A DNA stretch of 64,000 bases from Barnesiella sp. (GCA_014800945.1 JAAVFD010000023.1:62001-126000); one strand, 5' to 3'; shown: positions 1 through 8,550, counted from the first letter of the stretch. The notes: generated by a model from the letters alone, not told the origin. Numbers and translations are program-made.

Positions 1-13
1 CTTCGTTCATCAT
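1..13 (-). CDS. possible start of the next gene, cut by window edge
   Basis: Twelve bases after the recN stop, the minus strand reads ATG ATG AAC GAA and runs off the window. This could be the first codons of the gene following recN in the same direction. Only four codons are visible, so neither the reading frame nor the product can be checked. Confidence 0.25.
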
Positions 14-24
14 GACAATTTACA

Positions 25-1686
25 TTAACTATTTTTAATAAGTGATTCGGCTGTTGCTCTTGCCGTCGGATCATCTGTTTTTCCACTTAGCATCAGGGCA
101 ATCTCGCCTATGCGCTCTTCGTGTGACAGCGGCGATACTCTTGTGTGGGTAGAGTGTTCGTCATCTTCCTTATATACTTTGAAGTGGGATGCTCCTCGTG
201 CGGCAACCTGAGGTAGGTGTGTGATGGTTATCACCTGAATCTTATCGCCCATCTGCTGCATCATGGCACCAATCCTTGCGGCAACGTCGCCACTCACTCC
301 GGTATCAATTTCGTCAAAAATGATTGTGGGCAAACTCATTTTGCCGGCAATAATGGTTTTGAGGCATAGCATAAGGCGTGAAATTTCACCACCAGAAGCG
401 GCTCCTGCCACCGGCAAAAGCGGCTGATTTTTGTTGAAAGCAAACCGGTACTCAACTTTATCCATACCAGTGGCTGAAATTTCAGCCGGCTCTACGGCAA
501 TCTGCACCTGCAGGTTTTTCATGCCGAGCGGTATTGCAAGTTCAGTGAGATTCCCGGCAAGTGCCAGGGCAGCCTCTTTTCTTGCCGTTGATATTTCAGC
601 AGCAGTTTCTTTAGCTAAGGCAAGTGCTCTTCTGGCTTCTTTTTCAAGCTCAGATATAGTTGATTCACTGTTGTCAAGAGCCTCAAGACGGCTGCGGAGT
701 TTTTCGCGAAGTTCGATAAGCTCTTCAACAGAAGAAACTTTGTGTTTCTGTTCCAGAGAATATATCTCATTAAGCCTTGATTCAATGCTGTCCAGTTCCG
801 CAGGATCAGCAGCGAGGTTACGGTCAATAGCCGAGAGTGTTTCAGCAATGTCGCTCAGTTCTATGGATGCGGCTTCGAGGCGTTCCGGAATCCTATCCTT
901 TTCATCAAGCAGAGAGTCAATGCCTTCGCAAGCATCTGAGGCTTCGGATATCAGCGAAAGCACATTTCGCGGTGAGTCGGTCAATGCCTGGAGAGCATCG
1001 TTGAGGTAGCTTTTCAGCTCAGTAAGATTAGACATCACATCGCGCTCTTTCTCAAGACTTTCCTGCTCACCGGGCTCTAGTTTCATCTCGTCAAGCTGTT
1101 CAAGCTGATAACGTGTAAAGTCTTCGTCATTTCTGGTACGTTCAATCCTTACTTTAGCAACCTTAAGTTTTTTAAGGGCTTCTCTAAATGCGGTGAACCT
1201 CAGAGTGTATAGTTTTATCCGCTCCTCGTTTCCGGCAAGATTATCCAGCACTTTGAGCTGGAAATCAGGGTGGGCAAGCAGTTGATTCTGATGCTGAGAG
1301 TGGATGTCAATCAACTGGAGTGAAACAGCTTCAAGTTTGTTGAGAGGCACAGGGGAGTCGTTGACGAACGCTCTTGATCTGCCAGCCGGAGAAAGCTCCC
1401 TGCGAAGAATGCAGCGTGTGTCATCCCACTCAATATCGTTGGCTTCACAATAAGATTTTAGTGCGGGATAGTAGTTAACTGAGAAAACCGCCTCGATAAT
1501 AGTCTTTTTGTCCGGTTGCCTTATTGATTTCATGTCGGCTCGAGCTCCCAAAAGCAGTGAGAGCGCTCCGAGCATGATTGACTTACCGGCACCGGTCTCA
1601 CCCGTAATAATATTGAGCCCCGGCTTGAAAGATATGTCAATAGTGTCAATAAGAGCGTAGTTTGATATATGTAGTGATTCCAGCAT
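25..1686 (-). CDS. recN: DNA repair protein RecN
   Basis: SMC-like ATPase used in recombinational repair of double-strand breaks. The 553-residue length is normal for RecN. The N-terminus opens directly into an ABC-type head with Walker A GETGAGKS at residues 29-36. A long charged coiled-coil middle follows (about 160-370). The C-terminal half-head carries the signature ASGGEISR starting at 430 and the Walker B/DEID segment at about 456-461. It is the last complete gene of a minus-strand run in which dnaN, an exonuclease, coaBC and a DUF4835 gene precede it. The gap to the upstream gene is only 7 bases, so co-transcription is likely. This gene order is common in Bacteroidales. Confidence 0.97.
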   Translation of the reverse strand: MLESLHISNYALIDTIDISFKPGLNIITGETGAGKSIMLGALSLLLGARADMKSIRQPDKKTIIEAVFSVNYYPALKSYCEANDIEWDDTRCILRRELSPAGRSRAFVNDSPVPLNKLEAVSLQLIDIHSQHQNQLLAHPDFQLKVLDNLAGNEERIKLYTLRFTAFREALKKLKVAKVRIERTRNDEDFTRYQLEQLDEMKLEPGEQESLEKERDVMSNLTELKSYLNDALQALTDSPRNVLSLISEASDACEGIDSLLDEKDRIPERLEAASIELSDIAETLSAIDRNLAADPAELDSIESRLNEIYSLEQKHKVSSVEELIELREKLRSRLEALDNSESTISELEKEARRALALAKETAAEISTARKEAALALAGNLTELAIPLGMKNLQVQIAVEPAEISATGMDKVEYRFAFNKNQPLLPVAGAASGGEISRLMLCLKTIIAGKMSLPTIIFDEIDTGVSGDVAARIGAMMQQMGDKIQVITITHLPQVAARGASHFKVYKEDDEHSTHTRVSPLSHEERIGEIALMLSGKTDDPTARATAESLIKNS

Positions 1687-1693
1687 ATCGGTT

Positions 1694-2593
1694 CTATTCT
1701 TTAATAGATTCTATTCTTTTTGCTTCCGTAGGGTATATTTCAATCAGCATATTGTACACTGATTTGCGTTCATCGGCAGGTCCCTTTGAGTAGATGTTTG
1801 ACAGTTCGTCAAGTTTGGTATCTCTGAAAAGGGTGATAACCGGTGACATAGGTGCCGCTGAAGCAACAGATTGCAGGGCTTTGAGTGATTCTGTTATGGC
1901 TGCTCTGCCTTTGTCAGGGCTGACAGACATTATGTCAAGACCTTTACGGTGGTAGTCGTAGTAAATGTTTCTTATGGCTGAAGAATTGCCTTCGGTGATA
2001 GCTGAGAGGAGTGAGGCTCTGTTTCGTGAATCGTCAATAGCTCTCCAGCCCTTTTCTCCGGTGTTTCTGGCGAGCTGAACAATTTCAGCAGCTGCTTCAT
2101 ACATTCTGTCTCCTCCCTTGGGTGCGAAAGAGTCGGAATCAACGGCAATGATGAGGTACGCGAAAAAGTCGAGAATTGCGGCAAGATTGCTTTCAACAGA
2201 AGAGGATGTGTGGATAATTCTGTCGCCCGGGGTATAAGAAAAGCTGATATCGTTATCAACCAGGTTGATAAGGGTAGAGGTGTAGGACGAGCCATAAACG
2301 GGGCGTGAAGACTGAACTTGTAGTGTTCCGGTGACTGTATTATCAGTGTAATCATTGACAGTGAGGTAGAGTTTACAGTCAATTTTCTCAATGGTGGAGT
2401 ACTGTGCATCGGTAAACGATGTTGTGTTCATATACTCCGCAATGGCTTCCTTGAGTGCATTGAATGTTTCCGGAGAAGCATTGGTGACTTTAGCCGCATT
2501 GATTTCAACATTGCAGTTCAATTCCGAAGCTTTGATGAATTGCGTTACAAAGCTTGATAAAAACACTACAACAATGCAGACAAATGGCTTCAT
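1694..2593 (-). CDS. DUF4835 family exported protein
   Basis: 299-residue protein with an N-terminal signal peptide (hydrophobic residues about 5-22, then mature ELNCNVEIN). The start of the mature part, with paired strands and a conserved early Cys, matches my memory of the Bacteroidota family DUF4835. Members have no established function and regularly sit between coaBC and recN, as here. The first codon overlaps the coaBC stop by 4 bases, so the two are translationally coupled. No catalytic motif or lipobox is evident. It is probably periplasmic or attached to the outer membrane. Family assignment rests on sequence feel and gene order. Confidence 0.8.
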   Translation of the reverse strand: MKPFVCIVVVFLSSFVTQFIKASELNCNVEINAAKVTNASPETFNALKEAIAEYMNTTSFTDAQYSTIEKIDCKLYLTVNDYTDNTVTGTLQVQSSRPVYGSSYTSTLINLVDNDISFSYTPGDRIIHTSSSVESNLAAILDFFAYLIIAVDSDSFAPKGGDRMYEAAAEIVQLARNTGEKGWRAIDDSRNRASLLSAITEGNSSAIRNIYYDYHRKGLDIMSVSPDKGRAAITESLKALQSVASAAPMSPVITLFRDTKLDELSNIYSKGPADERKSVYNMLIEIYPTEAKRIESIKE

Positions 2594-3789
2594 CTATTTT
2601 CTGTTAGGTAGTCCCAAAGTGCGGCAGCTGCTTCCGGCTTTGTCATTAGCGGAAGTGGTGTCACGGTGCCATTTTTATCAATAAGGGTTATCACATTGGT
2701 GTCGGTGCCAAATCCGGCTCCGGGTGTACGGAGTGAGTTCAGTGCAATAAGGTCGAGATTCTTTCTTTTGAGTTTATCAATAGCATTTGTCTGCTCATTG
2801 TCCGTTTCAAGTGCAAATCCAACTAAGATTTGCCCGCTTTTTTTCTCAGCACCGAGAGTTGCAGCAATATCCGGGTTTTTTACAAGGTTAATAACCTGAA
2901 CATCCTGCTTTTCGCGTTTAATTTTCTTGTCAGCAGGATTTGCGGGTGCATAGTCGGCAACAGCCGCACACATGACCGCTATATCACAGGTATTGAAAAA
3001 GTTTTCGCATTCATGTAGCATCTGCTTGGCAGACTCGACCGGTACAACCGTGACTCCTGGCTGAGCAGGTCGGAGAGATACGGGTCCGCTGACAAGAATG
3101 ACATCCGCTCCTCTGCGGGCTGCTTCGTCAGCAATAGCATATCCCATTTTTCCGGAAGAATAGTTGCCGATAAATCTAACCGGGTCAATTTTTTCATATG
3201 TAGGTCCGGCTGTCACAAGAACCTTCTTGCCTTTAAGCAACTGTGACTTAGCGAAATATTTTTGCATCTCCGCCACAATTATCTCCGGTTCCTGCATTCT
3301 GCCTTTGCCAACGAGATGACTTGCGAGTTCTCCAGAAGCAGGCTCTATGATATGGTTGCCATAGCTGCGGAGTTTATCAATATTAGCGGTAGTGGAGGGG
3401 TGTGCCATCATGTCAAGATCCATTGCCGGTGCAACGAACACCGGTGATTTGGCGCTGAGGTATGATGTTACAAGCATATTGTCCGCTACTCCGTTCGCCA
3501 TTTTAGCAATGGTGCATGCAGTAGCCGGGGCAATAATCATGGCATCAGCCCAAAGACCGAGATCAACATGGCTGTGCCATTCTCCGGTGTTGGCTGTAAA
3601 AAATTCACTGATAACCGGATTGCCAGTGAGGGCAGCCAGTGTGACCGGTGTAATGAACTCTTTAGCTGATGGGGTCATGATAACTTGTACCTCCGCTCCG
3701 GCTTTTATCAATAAACGAGCAAGCATCGCTGACTTGTATGCAGCGATGCCCCCAGTTATTCCGAGAATAATATGTTTGCCGTTAAGCAT
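2590..3789 (-). CDS. coaBC: CoaBC: phosphopantothenoylcysteine decarboxylase / phosphopantothenate-cysteine ligase
   Basis: Bifunctional enzyme for two successive steps of coenzyme A synthesis: ligation of 4'-phosphopantothenate with cysteine, then decarboxylation to 4'-phosphopantetheine. The N-terminal flavoprotein half (1-185) has GITGGIAAYK at 10-19, the catalytic-type His74 in HVDLGLWAD, PAMD at 121-124 and the substrate-clamp motif GKGRMQEP at 161-168. The residue matching the E. coli active-site Cys158 appears to be Ser157, a substitution I believe is frequent in this phylum. The C-terminal ligase half contains NYSSGKMGYA at 209-218 and a DYAP loop. It overlaps the exonuclease gene by 8 bases and DUF4835 by 4. 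Confidence 0.96.
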   Translation of the reverse strand: MLNGKHIILGITGGIAAYKSAMLARLLIKAGAEVQVIMTPSAKEFITPVTLAALTGNPVISEFFTANTGEWHSHVDLGLWADAMIIAPATACTIAKMANGVADNMLVTSYLSAKSPVFVAPAMDLDMMAHPSTTANIDKLRSYGNHIIEPASGELASHLVGKGRMQEPEIIVAEMQKYFAKSQLLKGKKVLVTAGPTYEKIDPVRFIGNYSSGKMGYAIADEAARRGADVILVSGPVSLRPAQPGVTVVPVESAKQMLHECENFFNTCDIAVMCAAVADYAPANPADKKIKREKQDVQVINLVKNPDIAATLGAEKKSGQILVGFALETDNEQTNAIDKLKRKNLDLIALNSLRTPGAGFGTDTNVITLIDKNGTVTPLPLMTKPEAAAALWDYLTENR

Positions 3790-4570
3790 CCTTGTTCTCT
3801 TTTTTAATTGGCTTTATTCTGTTATAAATGGCTGTGAAAGCGTCTTTGGTGTTCTGAGCGAAATCACCGTTCAGAATCCATGAGTAGTAACTCGGGTCGC
3901 GCTTGAGTACATCTTCGGCAATTTTGCCTTTATACTTTCCGAAGTTGATAACTTCCTTATGATCGTCATTATAAATAAGCCGTCCCATAAAATCTACATT
4001 TCTGGTGTGGCTTGAGTACTCGCTGAGAAATGTTATATCATTTTCGAGGTCAGAATATCTGTCAAGCTGCGATTTAAGTACTTCATATGTGGCTCTTATA
4101 TCAGCATTGGCTGAATGGGCTCCCTCGAGATCCTTATCGCAGTAGAATTTGTAAGCAGCAATAAGATTGCGGGGTTCTTTCTTATGAAAAATTGTCTGAA
4201 CGTCAACAAACCGCACCTGTGTGAAGTCGAATTTGACACCGGCTCTCTGAAACTCCTGGTCAAGCATGGGCACATCAAACCGGTTTGAATTGAACCCGGC
4301 GATATCACATCCGCTGAAGATGTCAGACAAAGAATGTGCCACCTGAGAGAATTTTGGCTCGTTTGCCACATCCTCGTCCTTGATGCCATGAACAGCTGTA
4401 GCTTCCGGCGGGATAGGACACTCAGGATTAATTCGCCTTGTGCGTTCAAATTCCGAGCCGTCCGGATTAACCTTAATCAAGGATATTTCCACAATCCTAT
4501 CTTTTAGAATGTCTGTGCCTGTGGTTTCCAGGTCAAAAAAGATTATAGGTCTGTCAAGATTCAGATTCAT
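3782..4570 (-). CDS. DnaQ-like DEDDh 3'-5' exonuclease with C-terminal DUF3820-like domain
   Basis: 262 residues. The exonuclease domain shows all four DEDDh positions: Asp13 and Glu15 (FFDLETTG), Asp99 (NRFDVPML), and His152 with Asp157 (HSANADIR). This is the fold of the DNA polymerase III epsilon proofreading subunit and RNase T. The C-terminal 60 residues (FGKYKGK at about 212-218, then DPSYYSWIL) resemble the small DUF3820 module often appended to bacterial exonucleases. The gene lies 14 bases downstream of dnaN, which fits a replication or repair role beside the sliding clamp. Whether it is the true replicative proofreader cannot be decided from sequence. No polymerase is fused. Confidence 0.9.
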   Translation of the reverse strand: MNLNLDRPIIFFDLETTGTDILKDRIVEISLIKVNPDGSEFERTRRINPECPIPPEATAVHGIKDEDVANEPKFSQVAHSLSDIFSGCDIAGFNSNRFDVPMLDQEFQRAGVKFDFTQVRFVDVQTIFHKKEPRNLIAAYKFYCDKDLEGAHSANADIRATYEVLKSQLDRYSDLENDITFLSEYSSHTRNVDFMGRLIYNDDHKEVINFGKYKGKIAEDVLKRDPSYYSWILNGDFAQNTKDAFTAIYNRIKPIKKENKDA

Positions 4571-4584
4571 CAGTCAAAGTTCTG

Positions 4585-5709
4585 TTATTCAACGATATTC
4601 ATGGGCATTAGCAGGATGAGTAGTTCTGAATCGGGCTCGTTTTCAGCAGGTACGCATACTGCGGGATGGCTTGCATCTGAAAGTTTCATGATAACATCTG
4701 TGGTAGAGATTGTAGAGAAAATTTCAATAAGATACGGTGCGCCAAAACCAATCATGAGCTCATTGCCGGTGTAGCTGCAAGGCACAGACTCCCAACCGCT
4801 TGTGCCATAGCTATTGTCTCTTGCTCTAAGAGTGAGAGTGTCGGGTGTGAGTTTGAATTTAATGAGTCCGTTTCCACAATCACCAAACACGCCTACTCTT
4901 CGCACCGCAGTGAGGAATGAGAGACGGTCAACCGTGAGAGAGTAGGGATTGTTTTCAGGAATAACCCTGTCGTAGGGAGGAAACGCACCCTTAATCTGGC
5001 GACAGTCGAAAGTGAAAGAGGGTGAATTGAACTTAACGCTCTTCTCAGAAATAGTAACCTCAATCTCGTCCTCCTTGCCAAATACATTTTTAATTACAGT
5101 AGCCGGTTTCAGCGGAAGAATGAATGAGCATTCAGCCCCCGGCTTGATGAGTGAGTTGGTGTACTTAACCAATTTTCTGGTGTCAGTAGCAACAAAAATG
5201 ATTTTATCAGGCTTGACATCCCAAAGAATACCCATCATCTGAGGGCGGAGTTCATCAGTGCCCACAGCGAAAAGAGTATTTTCAATACCCTTCATAACCA
5301 AATCGGCAGGCATAGTGAAAGAAATACTCTCACCCTCCTCCGCCTCAGAGGTAGAGGGATACTCAACACCTGTGATGGCAACAGTGTTGTACATACCGTT
5401 GGGATATGAAATTTTAACCTCAAGATTATCATCATCAATCTCAAAAGTAATGCCCTGGTCAGGCATCTCCTTCAAAAGATCAACAATCCTTCTTGCATCA
5501 AGGCAAAACGAGCCACTGCCTTCCGCTCCGGTAACAGGCAAACGTCCCACAAGGCTATTCTCCATGTCCGAAGCCTTAACAGTGAGGATATCACCCTCAA
5601 GAGTGAACAGGAAATTGTTGAGAATAGTCAGTGCATTCTTAGAATTGATAACTTTGCTCACAGCCGAAACATAGCTGTGGAGAGTTTTGCTGGGTACATT
5701 AAATTTCAT
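4585..5709 (-). CDS. dnaN: DNA polymerase III subunit beta (sliding clamp)
   Basis: 374 residues, the standard length for the three-domain beta clamp. The N-terminus MKFNVPSKTLHSYVSAVSKV and the central RPQMMGILWDV segment are typical, and the C-terminus LLILLMPMNI matches the hydrophobic protein-binding edge. It forms the ring that tethers the replicative polymerase to DNA. It is the first gene of the minus-strand run ending in recN and has its own promoter at 5742-5773. There is no dnaA or recF neighbour, as is usual in Bacteroidales where dnaN is away from the origin. Confidence 0.97.
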   Translation of the reverse strand: MKFNVPSKTLHSYVSAVSKVINSKNALTILNNFLFTLEGDILTVKASDMENSLVGRLPVTGAEGSGSFCLDARRIVDLLKEMPDQGITFEIDDDNLEVKISYPNGMYNTVAITGVEYPSTSEAEEGESISFTMPADLVMKGIENTLFAVGTDELRPQMMGILWDVKPDKIIFVATDTRKLVKYTNSLIKPGAECSFILPLKPATVIKNVFGKEDEIEVTISEKSVKFNSPSFTFDCRQIKGAFPPYDRVIPENNPYSLTVDRLSFLTAVRRVGVFGDCGNGLIKFKLTPDTLTLRARDNSYGTSGWESVPCSYTGNELMIGFGAPYLIEIFSTISTTDVIMKLSDASHPAVCVPAENEPDSELLILLMPMNIVE

Positions 5710-5741
5710 ATCAGTGAATTCTTTGTAATCTTACTAAAAGG

Positions 5742-5773
5742 CAAAAGTATGAAAAAAAAGAGATAAACTCAAA
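5742..5773 (-). promoter_or_regulatory. Bacteroidota-type promoter of the dnaN operon
   Basis: Minus strand: -33 box TTTG (5770-5773), 20-base spacer, -7 box TACTTTTG (5742-5749). It matches the phylum consensus TTTG-N19-21-TAnnTTTG exactly. Transcription should begin near 5736, about 26 bases before the dnaN start codon. Confidence 0.7.
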
Positions 5774-5819
5774 TAGCAATAAAAAAAATGAGATTAATGT
5801 AGATAAGTGGATAAAAAAT

Positions 5820-5853
5820 AAGAAACCGCATCAAGTAAATGAAGCGGTTTCTT
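5820..5853 (-). terminator. Rho-independent terminator after tRNA-Cys
   Basis: Perfect 10-bp inverted repeat (5820-5829 with 5844-5853), loop of 14. On the minus strand it is followed by TATTTTTTAT. It lies two bases beyond the tRNA discriminator, so it ends the single-gene tRNA transcript. Confidence 0.75.
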
Positions 5854-5855
5854 AG

Positions 5856-5926
5856 AGGTTCCTAGCAGATTCGAACTGCTGTAAACGGTTTTGCAGACCG
5901 GTGCCTAACCACTCGGCCAAGGAACC
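5856..5926 (-). tRNA. tRNA-Cys (GCA)
   Basis: 71-base tRNA. The acceptor stem GGTTCC pairs with GGAACC. The D-loop and TTCGAATC T-arm are intact, and the anticodon loop CTGCAAA gives anticodon GCA (Cys). Position 73 is U, the identity discriminator expected of tRNA-Cys. CCA is not encoded. It has its own promoter (5956-5986) and terminator (5820-5853). Confidence 0.96.
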
Positions 5927-5955
5927 AATTATGCTCGTTGAGCGTTTTGCGACTG

Positions 5956-5986
5956 CAAAGTTAGCTCAAATTTTATAATCTGCAAA
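5956..5986 (-). promoter_or_regulatory. promoter of tRNA-Cys
   Basis: Minus strand: TTTG (5983-5986), 19-base spacer, TAACTTTG (5956-5963), an exact match to the Bacteroidota consensus. Transcription should start about 20 bases before the mature tRNA 5' end. Confidence 0.7.
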
Positions 5987-6171
5987 TAAAAAAGAGAATT
6001 ATTTGCTCTGATTGACCGGATTTCAGTTGGATTTCAGTGAGAATCAGTGGATTATCGCAAAAGAGATAATATGTTCAGGAAAATGCAATACAACTCAATA
6101 CTCTCATATTATATATAAATAGTGACGAATTCTATTCATCAAACGACAATATCTGTTAAGGTTATAGCTCC

Positions 6172-6501
6172 TTATTGTTGGACACTGCGTTTTATCAAAG
6201 GTAATGCTACATTTGCTACCAATGCACCGAAAAGTGTGCAATAAGAGCAAAAGATGATCAGATTCATAATAGTTATAGAATCTGAATAATAGGCCGAAAC
6301 AGAGAAGTTTATACCGAATATGAGAGTTATAACGGCAGCTATTACACACACCCACAACTCAATATTAGCAGCAACACGCCTTTTTTTCTCCGGCAATCTG
6401 TTAAGTACAGTCCGTGTAAACCACGGATTATAAGGAGCTTCAGGAAGCTCGCTTTTAAGCAAATCACCAAAATTCTTATCACGTATATCCATATTTTTCA
6501 T
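6172..6501 (-). CDS. small two-TM membrane protein downstream of an ECF sigma factor
   Basis: 109 residues. The cytoplasmic-looking N-terminus (about 1-45) contains DLLKSELPEAPYNPWFTRTVLNRLPEKKRR. Two hydrophobic helices follow, at about 48-68 and 78-100. The arrangement, a soluble head of about 45 residues followed by membrane helices directly after a sigma gene with a 4-base overlap, is what a minimal anti-sigma factor would look like. It lacks the HxxxCxxC zinc anti-sigma motif. I do not recognise a named family, and the anti-sigma role is inference from context. A second in-frame Met lies at codon 4. Confidence 0.65.
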   Translation of the reverse strand: MKNMDIRDKNFGDLLKSELPEAPYNPWFTRTVLNRLPEKKRRVAANIELWVCVIAAVITLIFGINFSVSAYYSDSITIMNLIIFCSYCTLFGALVANVALPLIKRSVQQ

Positions 6502-7034
6502 AACGATTTTAATGCTTTAGCCATTTTATTACGAGCCCTTGAAAGATACACCTTGACTGTTCCCTCCGGAAGCTCGGTTATCTCGCAAATCTTTTTTATG
6601 GGCTGATCCTCCATATAAAACAGAAGTACAAGACTTCTTTCAGTTTCATTCAAAGCATTAAGAGCGACACTCACATCATGCTTACTCTCAACCTCATTTT
6701 CGGGAGTAAGATTAGAATCAGCAACCGAACAAACCTCATCAAGTCCCGAAACAATCTCACCTCCACGTCTGTTAGCCAGAAACTCTCTGTATGCAATCTT
6801 GTATAGCCAAGTCTTGAACCGCGCCAACCCCTTGAACGACCGAATTGACACATAAGCCTTAAGAAAAGTTTCCTGAGCAATATCATCAGTCTGAGACGCA
6901 TCACCACCGGTGAGATTGAGCACAAAACGTCTCAAACCAGCCTGATACTCATCAACAAGCCTACCGAAAGCGTGACGGTCATCAGCCGCCACGCATCTCG
7001 CAATAAGTGATATTTCCTCAAATTTACTGAGCAT
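6498..7034 (-). CDS. RNA polymerase sigma factor, ECF (sigma-70) family
   Basis: 178 residues from the chosen start MLSKFEE. An upstream in-frame ATG at 7058 would lengthen the overlap with the preceding gene. Region 2 is visible as HAFGRLVDEYQAGLRRF ... DDIAQETFLKAY ... FKTWLYKIAYREFL. Region 4 is LNETERSLVLLFYMEDQPIKKICEITELPEGTVKVYLSRARNKM, whose helix-turn-helix binds the -35 region. There is no region 3, so it is an ECF-type factor. It sits between a DUF6249-like membrane protein (overlap 11 bases) and a small membrane protein (overlap 4 bases), suggesting a co-regulated signalling triad. The target regulon cannot be read from this window. Confidence 0.93.
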   Translation of the reverse strand: MLSKFEEISLIARCVAADDRHAFGRLVDEYQAGLRRFVLNLTGGDASQTDDIAQETFLKAYVSIRSFKGLARFKTWLYKIAYREFLANRRGGEIVSGLDEVCSVADSNLTPENEVESKHDVSVALNALNETERSLVLLFYMEDQPIKKICEITELPEGTVKVYLSRARNKMAKALKSL

Positions 7035-7635
7035 CAGGGTTTTCGTTGCCCGATTCAATAGAGCGGTTCTCCAAAACAGCTGAAATAATCTTCACTAAGC
7101 CCACAAGAATCGGAAGCGAACACATTGCGCAAGGCGTATCCGCGCCTACCACCATGAAGAAAATTACACCCGATAATCCAACGGCAGTCCACATCATGCC
7201 GCTTGTAAGACTTTTCCTACGCCGTAATTCGCCGTAATTCTTGCTGTTATTGTAAAATGAGTCCGGTAGCTGAATGCCCTTGTTCAATGACGCATCAATA
7301 ATCTGATACTTAGCAAGCAAATTCGCTCTCTTGTAATGGAGGCATATCCACAAAACAGCTAATGTGAACAGAAACGGAATGCAGATAACACACAGTTTAA
7401 TAATATCCCTTTCATTATCCCCTTTGCTAATGGTTATAGCAGGTGAAACAACAACCCGCGTGTTTGCAATAGAATCAAAAGATGGAATTTCAGCCATCTC
7501 ACTCTCAATCTGCTGTCTTATCATCTCACGGTCAATATCATCAAGAGACTCACCGGAATTATGGATGGTGCAGCCTGATAGAGAGGCTACGCTGACTACT
7601 GCACACACCAACAGTTTAAGTAAATTGTTTATCAT
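7024..7635 (-). CDS. DUF6249-like membrane lipoprotein upstream of ECF sigma factor
   Basis: 203 residues. The N-terminus carries a lipoprotein signal ending SLSGC, so Cys22 would be lipidated. A polar segment of about 60 residues follows, then hydrophobic helices at about 82-104, 147-168 and 170-190. The three-helix C-terminal half with a basic Arg-rich loop (ELRRRKSLTSGMMW) resembles DUF6249 proteins found beside ECF sigma factors in Bacteroidota. That family name is from memory. It is the first gene of the sigma triad and overlaps it by 11 bases. Its role is unknown, possibly envelope sensing. Confidence 0.7.
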   Translation of the reverse strand: MINNLLKLLVCAVVSVASLSGCTIHNSGESLDDIDREMIRQQIESEMAEIPSFDSIANTRVVVSPAITISKGDNERDIIKLCVICIPFLFTLAVLWICLHYKRANLLAKYQIIDASLNKGIQLPDSFYNNSKNYGELRRRKSLTSGMMWTAVGLSGVIFFMVVGADTPCAMCSLPILVGLVKIISAVLENRSIESGNENPDAQ

Positions 7636-7710
7636 AACGTTTTATTGTTTTTGTAATATTCTAATTATGGATTCACTTCTTAGAGGCAATTTGCATCCGT
7701 AAGGTTACAC

Positions 7711-7902
7711 TTACCAGAATTTTTTTCCATCCTTATTATATTCCCAACCCTTGCTGAGCATATACTTCAAGAATAAATCCACATCAAAATTCATGTCATC
7801 GCAAAGTTCTTCAAGCGAGGCATAGTTATCTCTCAACTTCATATTCACAAAACTCATGAGCATCGCCGGGTCTGACGGAAGTTTACTGAAATCATTTTCC
7901 AT
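7711..7902 (-). CDS. DUF4250 domain protein
   Basis: 63 residues, almost entirely one small helical domain: LPSDPAMLMSFVNMKLRDNYASLEELCDDMNFD ... ending KKFW. The conserved pattern (LPxDPxMLxSxxNxKLRDxY, then sLeeLC) fits DUF4250, a short family of unknown function common in gut anaerobes. Length equals the family's. It stands alone between the sigma triad and a divergent plus-strand operon. A -7-like TATTTTTG lies at 7930-7937 upstream with no clear -33 partner. Confidence 0.8.
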   Translation of the reverse strand: MENDFSKLPSDPAMLMSFVNMKLRDNYASLEELCDDMNFDVDLFLKYMLSKGWEYNKDGKKFW

Positions 7903-8018
7903 AACAAACAGTTAAAATTAATTCATGTGCAAAAATAGCCAAAAGGCAGGTTTAATTGATTTCTTTTCTATTATCAAATTATAATATAAAGTAATTTACA
8001 CGACTTACTTAAAATAAT

Positions 8019-8026
8019 TACCTTTG
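8019..8026 (+). promoter_or_regulatory. -7 element very close to the start codon of the 8035 lipoprotein
   Basis: TACCTTTG matches TAnnTTTG. The expected transcription start (about 6 bases downstream) falls within 2-4 bases of the ATG at 8035, implying a nearly leaderless mRNA. The -33 position has TTTA (7995-7998), an imperfect match. Confidence 0.45.
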
Positions 8027-8034
8027 CATTACCG

Positions 8035-8550
8035 ATGAAAAATATTTTAATAATAATATTGTCCTTCCTCTGCCTGAGTTCATGTGGTGAAAAAGTGTCT
8101 TCGGCTGCTGCACCCCAACTACAGGCTGTTGAGATAGCTCAAAACAGCACTCCCGAAAAAGCTGCATCTTTGATGATCGACTGGTTGATAAACGCAGATA
8201 CCGCCCAAAGAAAATTTTCGCGTAACCTATCGGTAAATATTCTGCTGTATTATGACACAATAGGTTCGCCGGACAGCGCAAGGAGATTTGTTGCTGCCTT
8301 TGACAGTATATCCGAGCGACTCTCTGCATCGAAACGTGCCAGAATTCTTTTAGCGCTGAATTCACCATCAAAAACAGCAGCGATAATTGCCCGCCAAAAG
8401 AGTGATGAGCAACTGATCAATGAAGTAAAATCATTGCTTCAAGGTAATCAAGTTCAACTCGAACTATTTAACACGTCATTTGAAGAAGCACAAAAACAAA
8501 TAAAACTACTTGAAAATGAAAACAGTGAGTCAATACGCTCAGATGATTGA
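8035..8550 (+). CDS. hypothetical lipoprotein
   Basis: 171 residues with a lipoprotein signal peptide (MKNILIIILSFLCLSSC, lipidated Cys17). The mature part is helical and charged, with no domain I recognise. The segment MIDWLINADTAQRKFSRNLSVNILLYYDTI suggests a helical repeat. The last 35 bases overlap the polyprenyl synthetase gene in another frame, so translational coupling is likely. Function unknown. Being first in an operon with an isoprenoid enzyme and a TatD nuclease does not suggest a specific role. Confidence 0.75.
   Translation: MKNILIIILSFLCLSSCGEKVSSAAAPQLQAVEIAQNSTPEKAASLMIDWLINADTAQRKFSRNLSVNILLYYDTIGSPDSARRFVAAFDSISERLSASKRARILLALNSPSKTAAIIARQKSDEQLINEVKSLLQGNQVQLELFNTSFEEAQKQIKLLENENSESIRSDD

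Noticed and set aside
431-1009. 192-codon plus-strand frame opposite recN
   Set aside because: Ser/Ala/Leu-rich translation typical of the antisense shadow of a coiled-coil gene; recN itself is complete.
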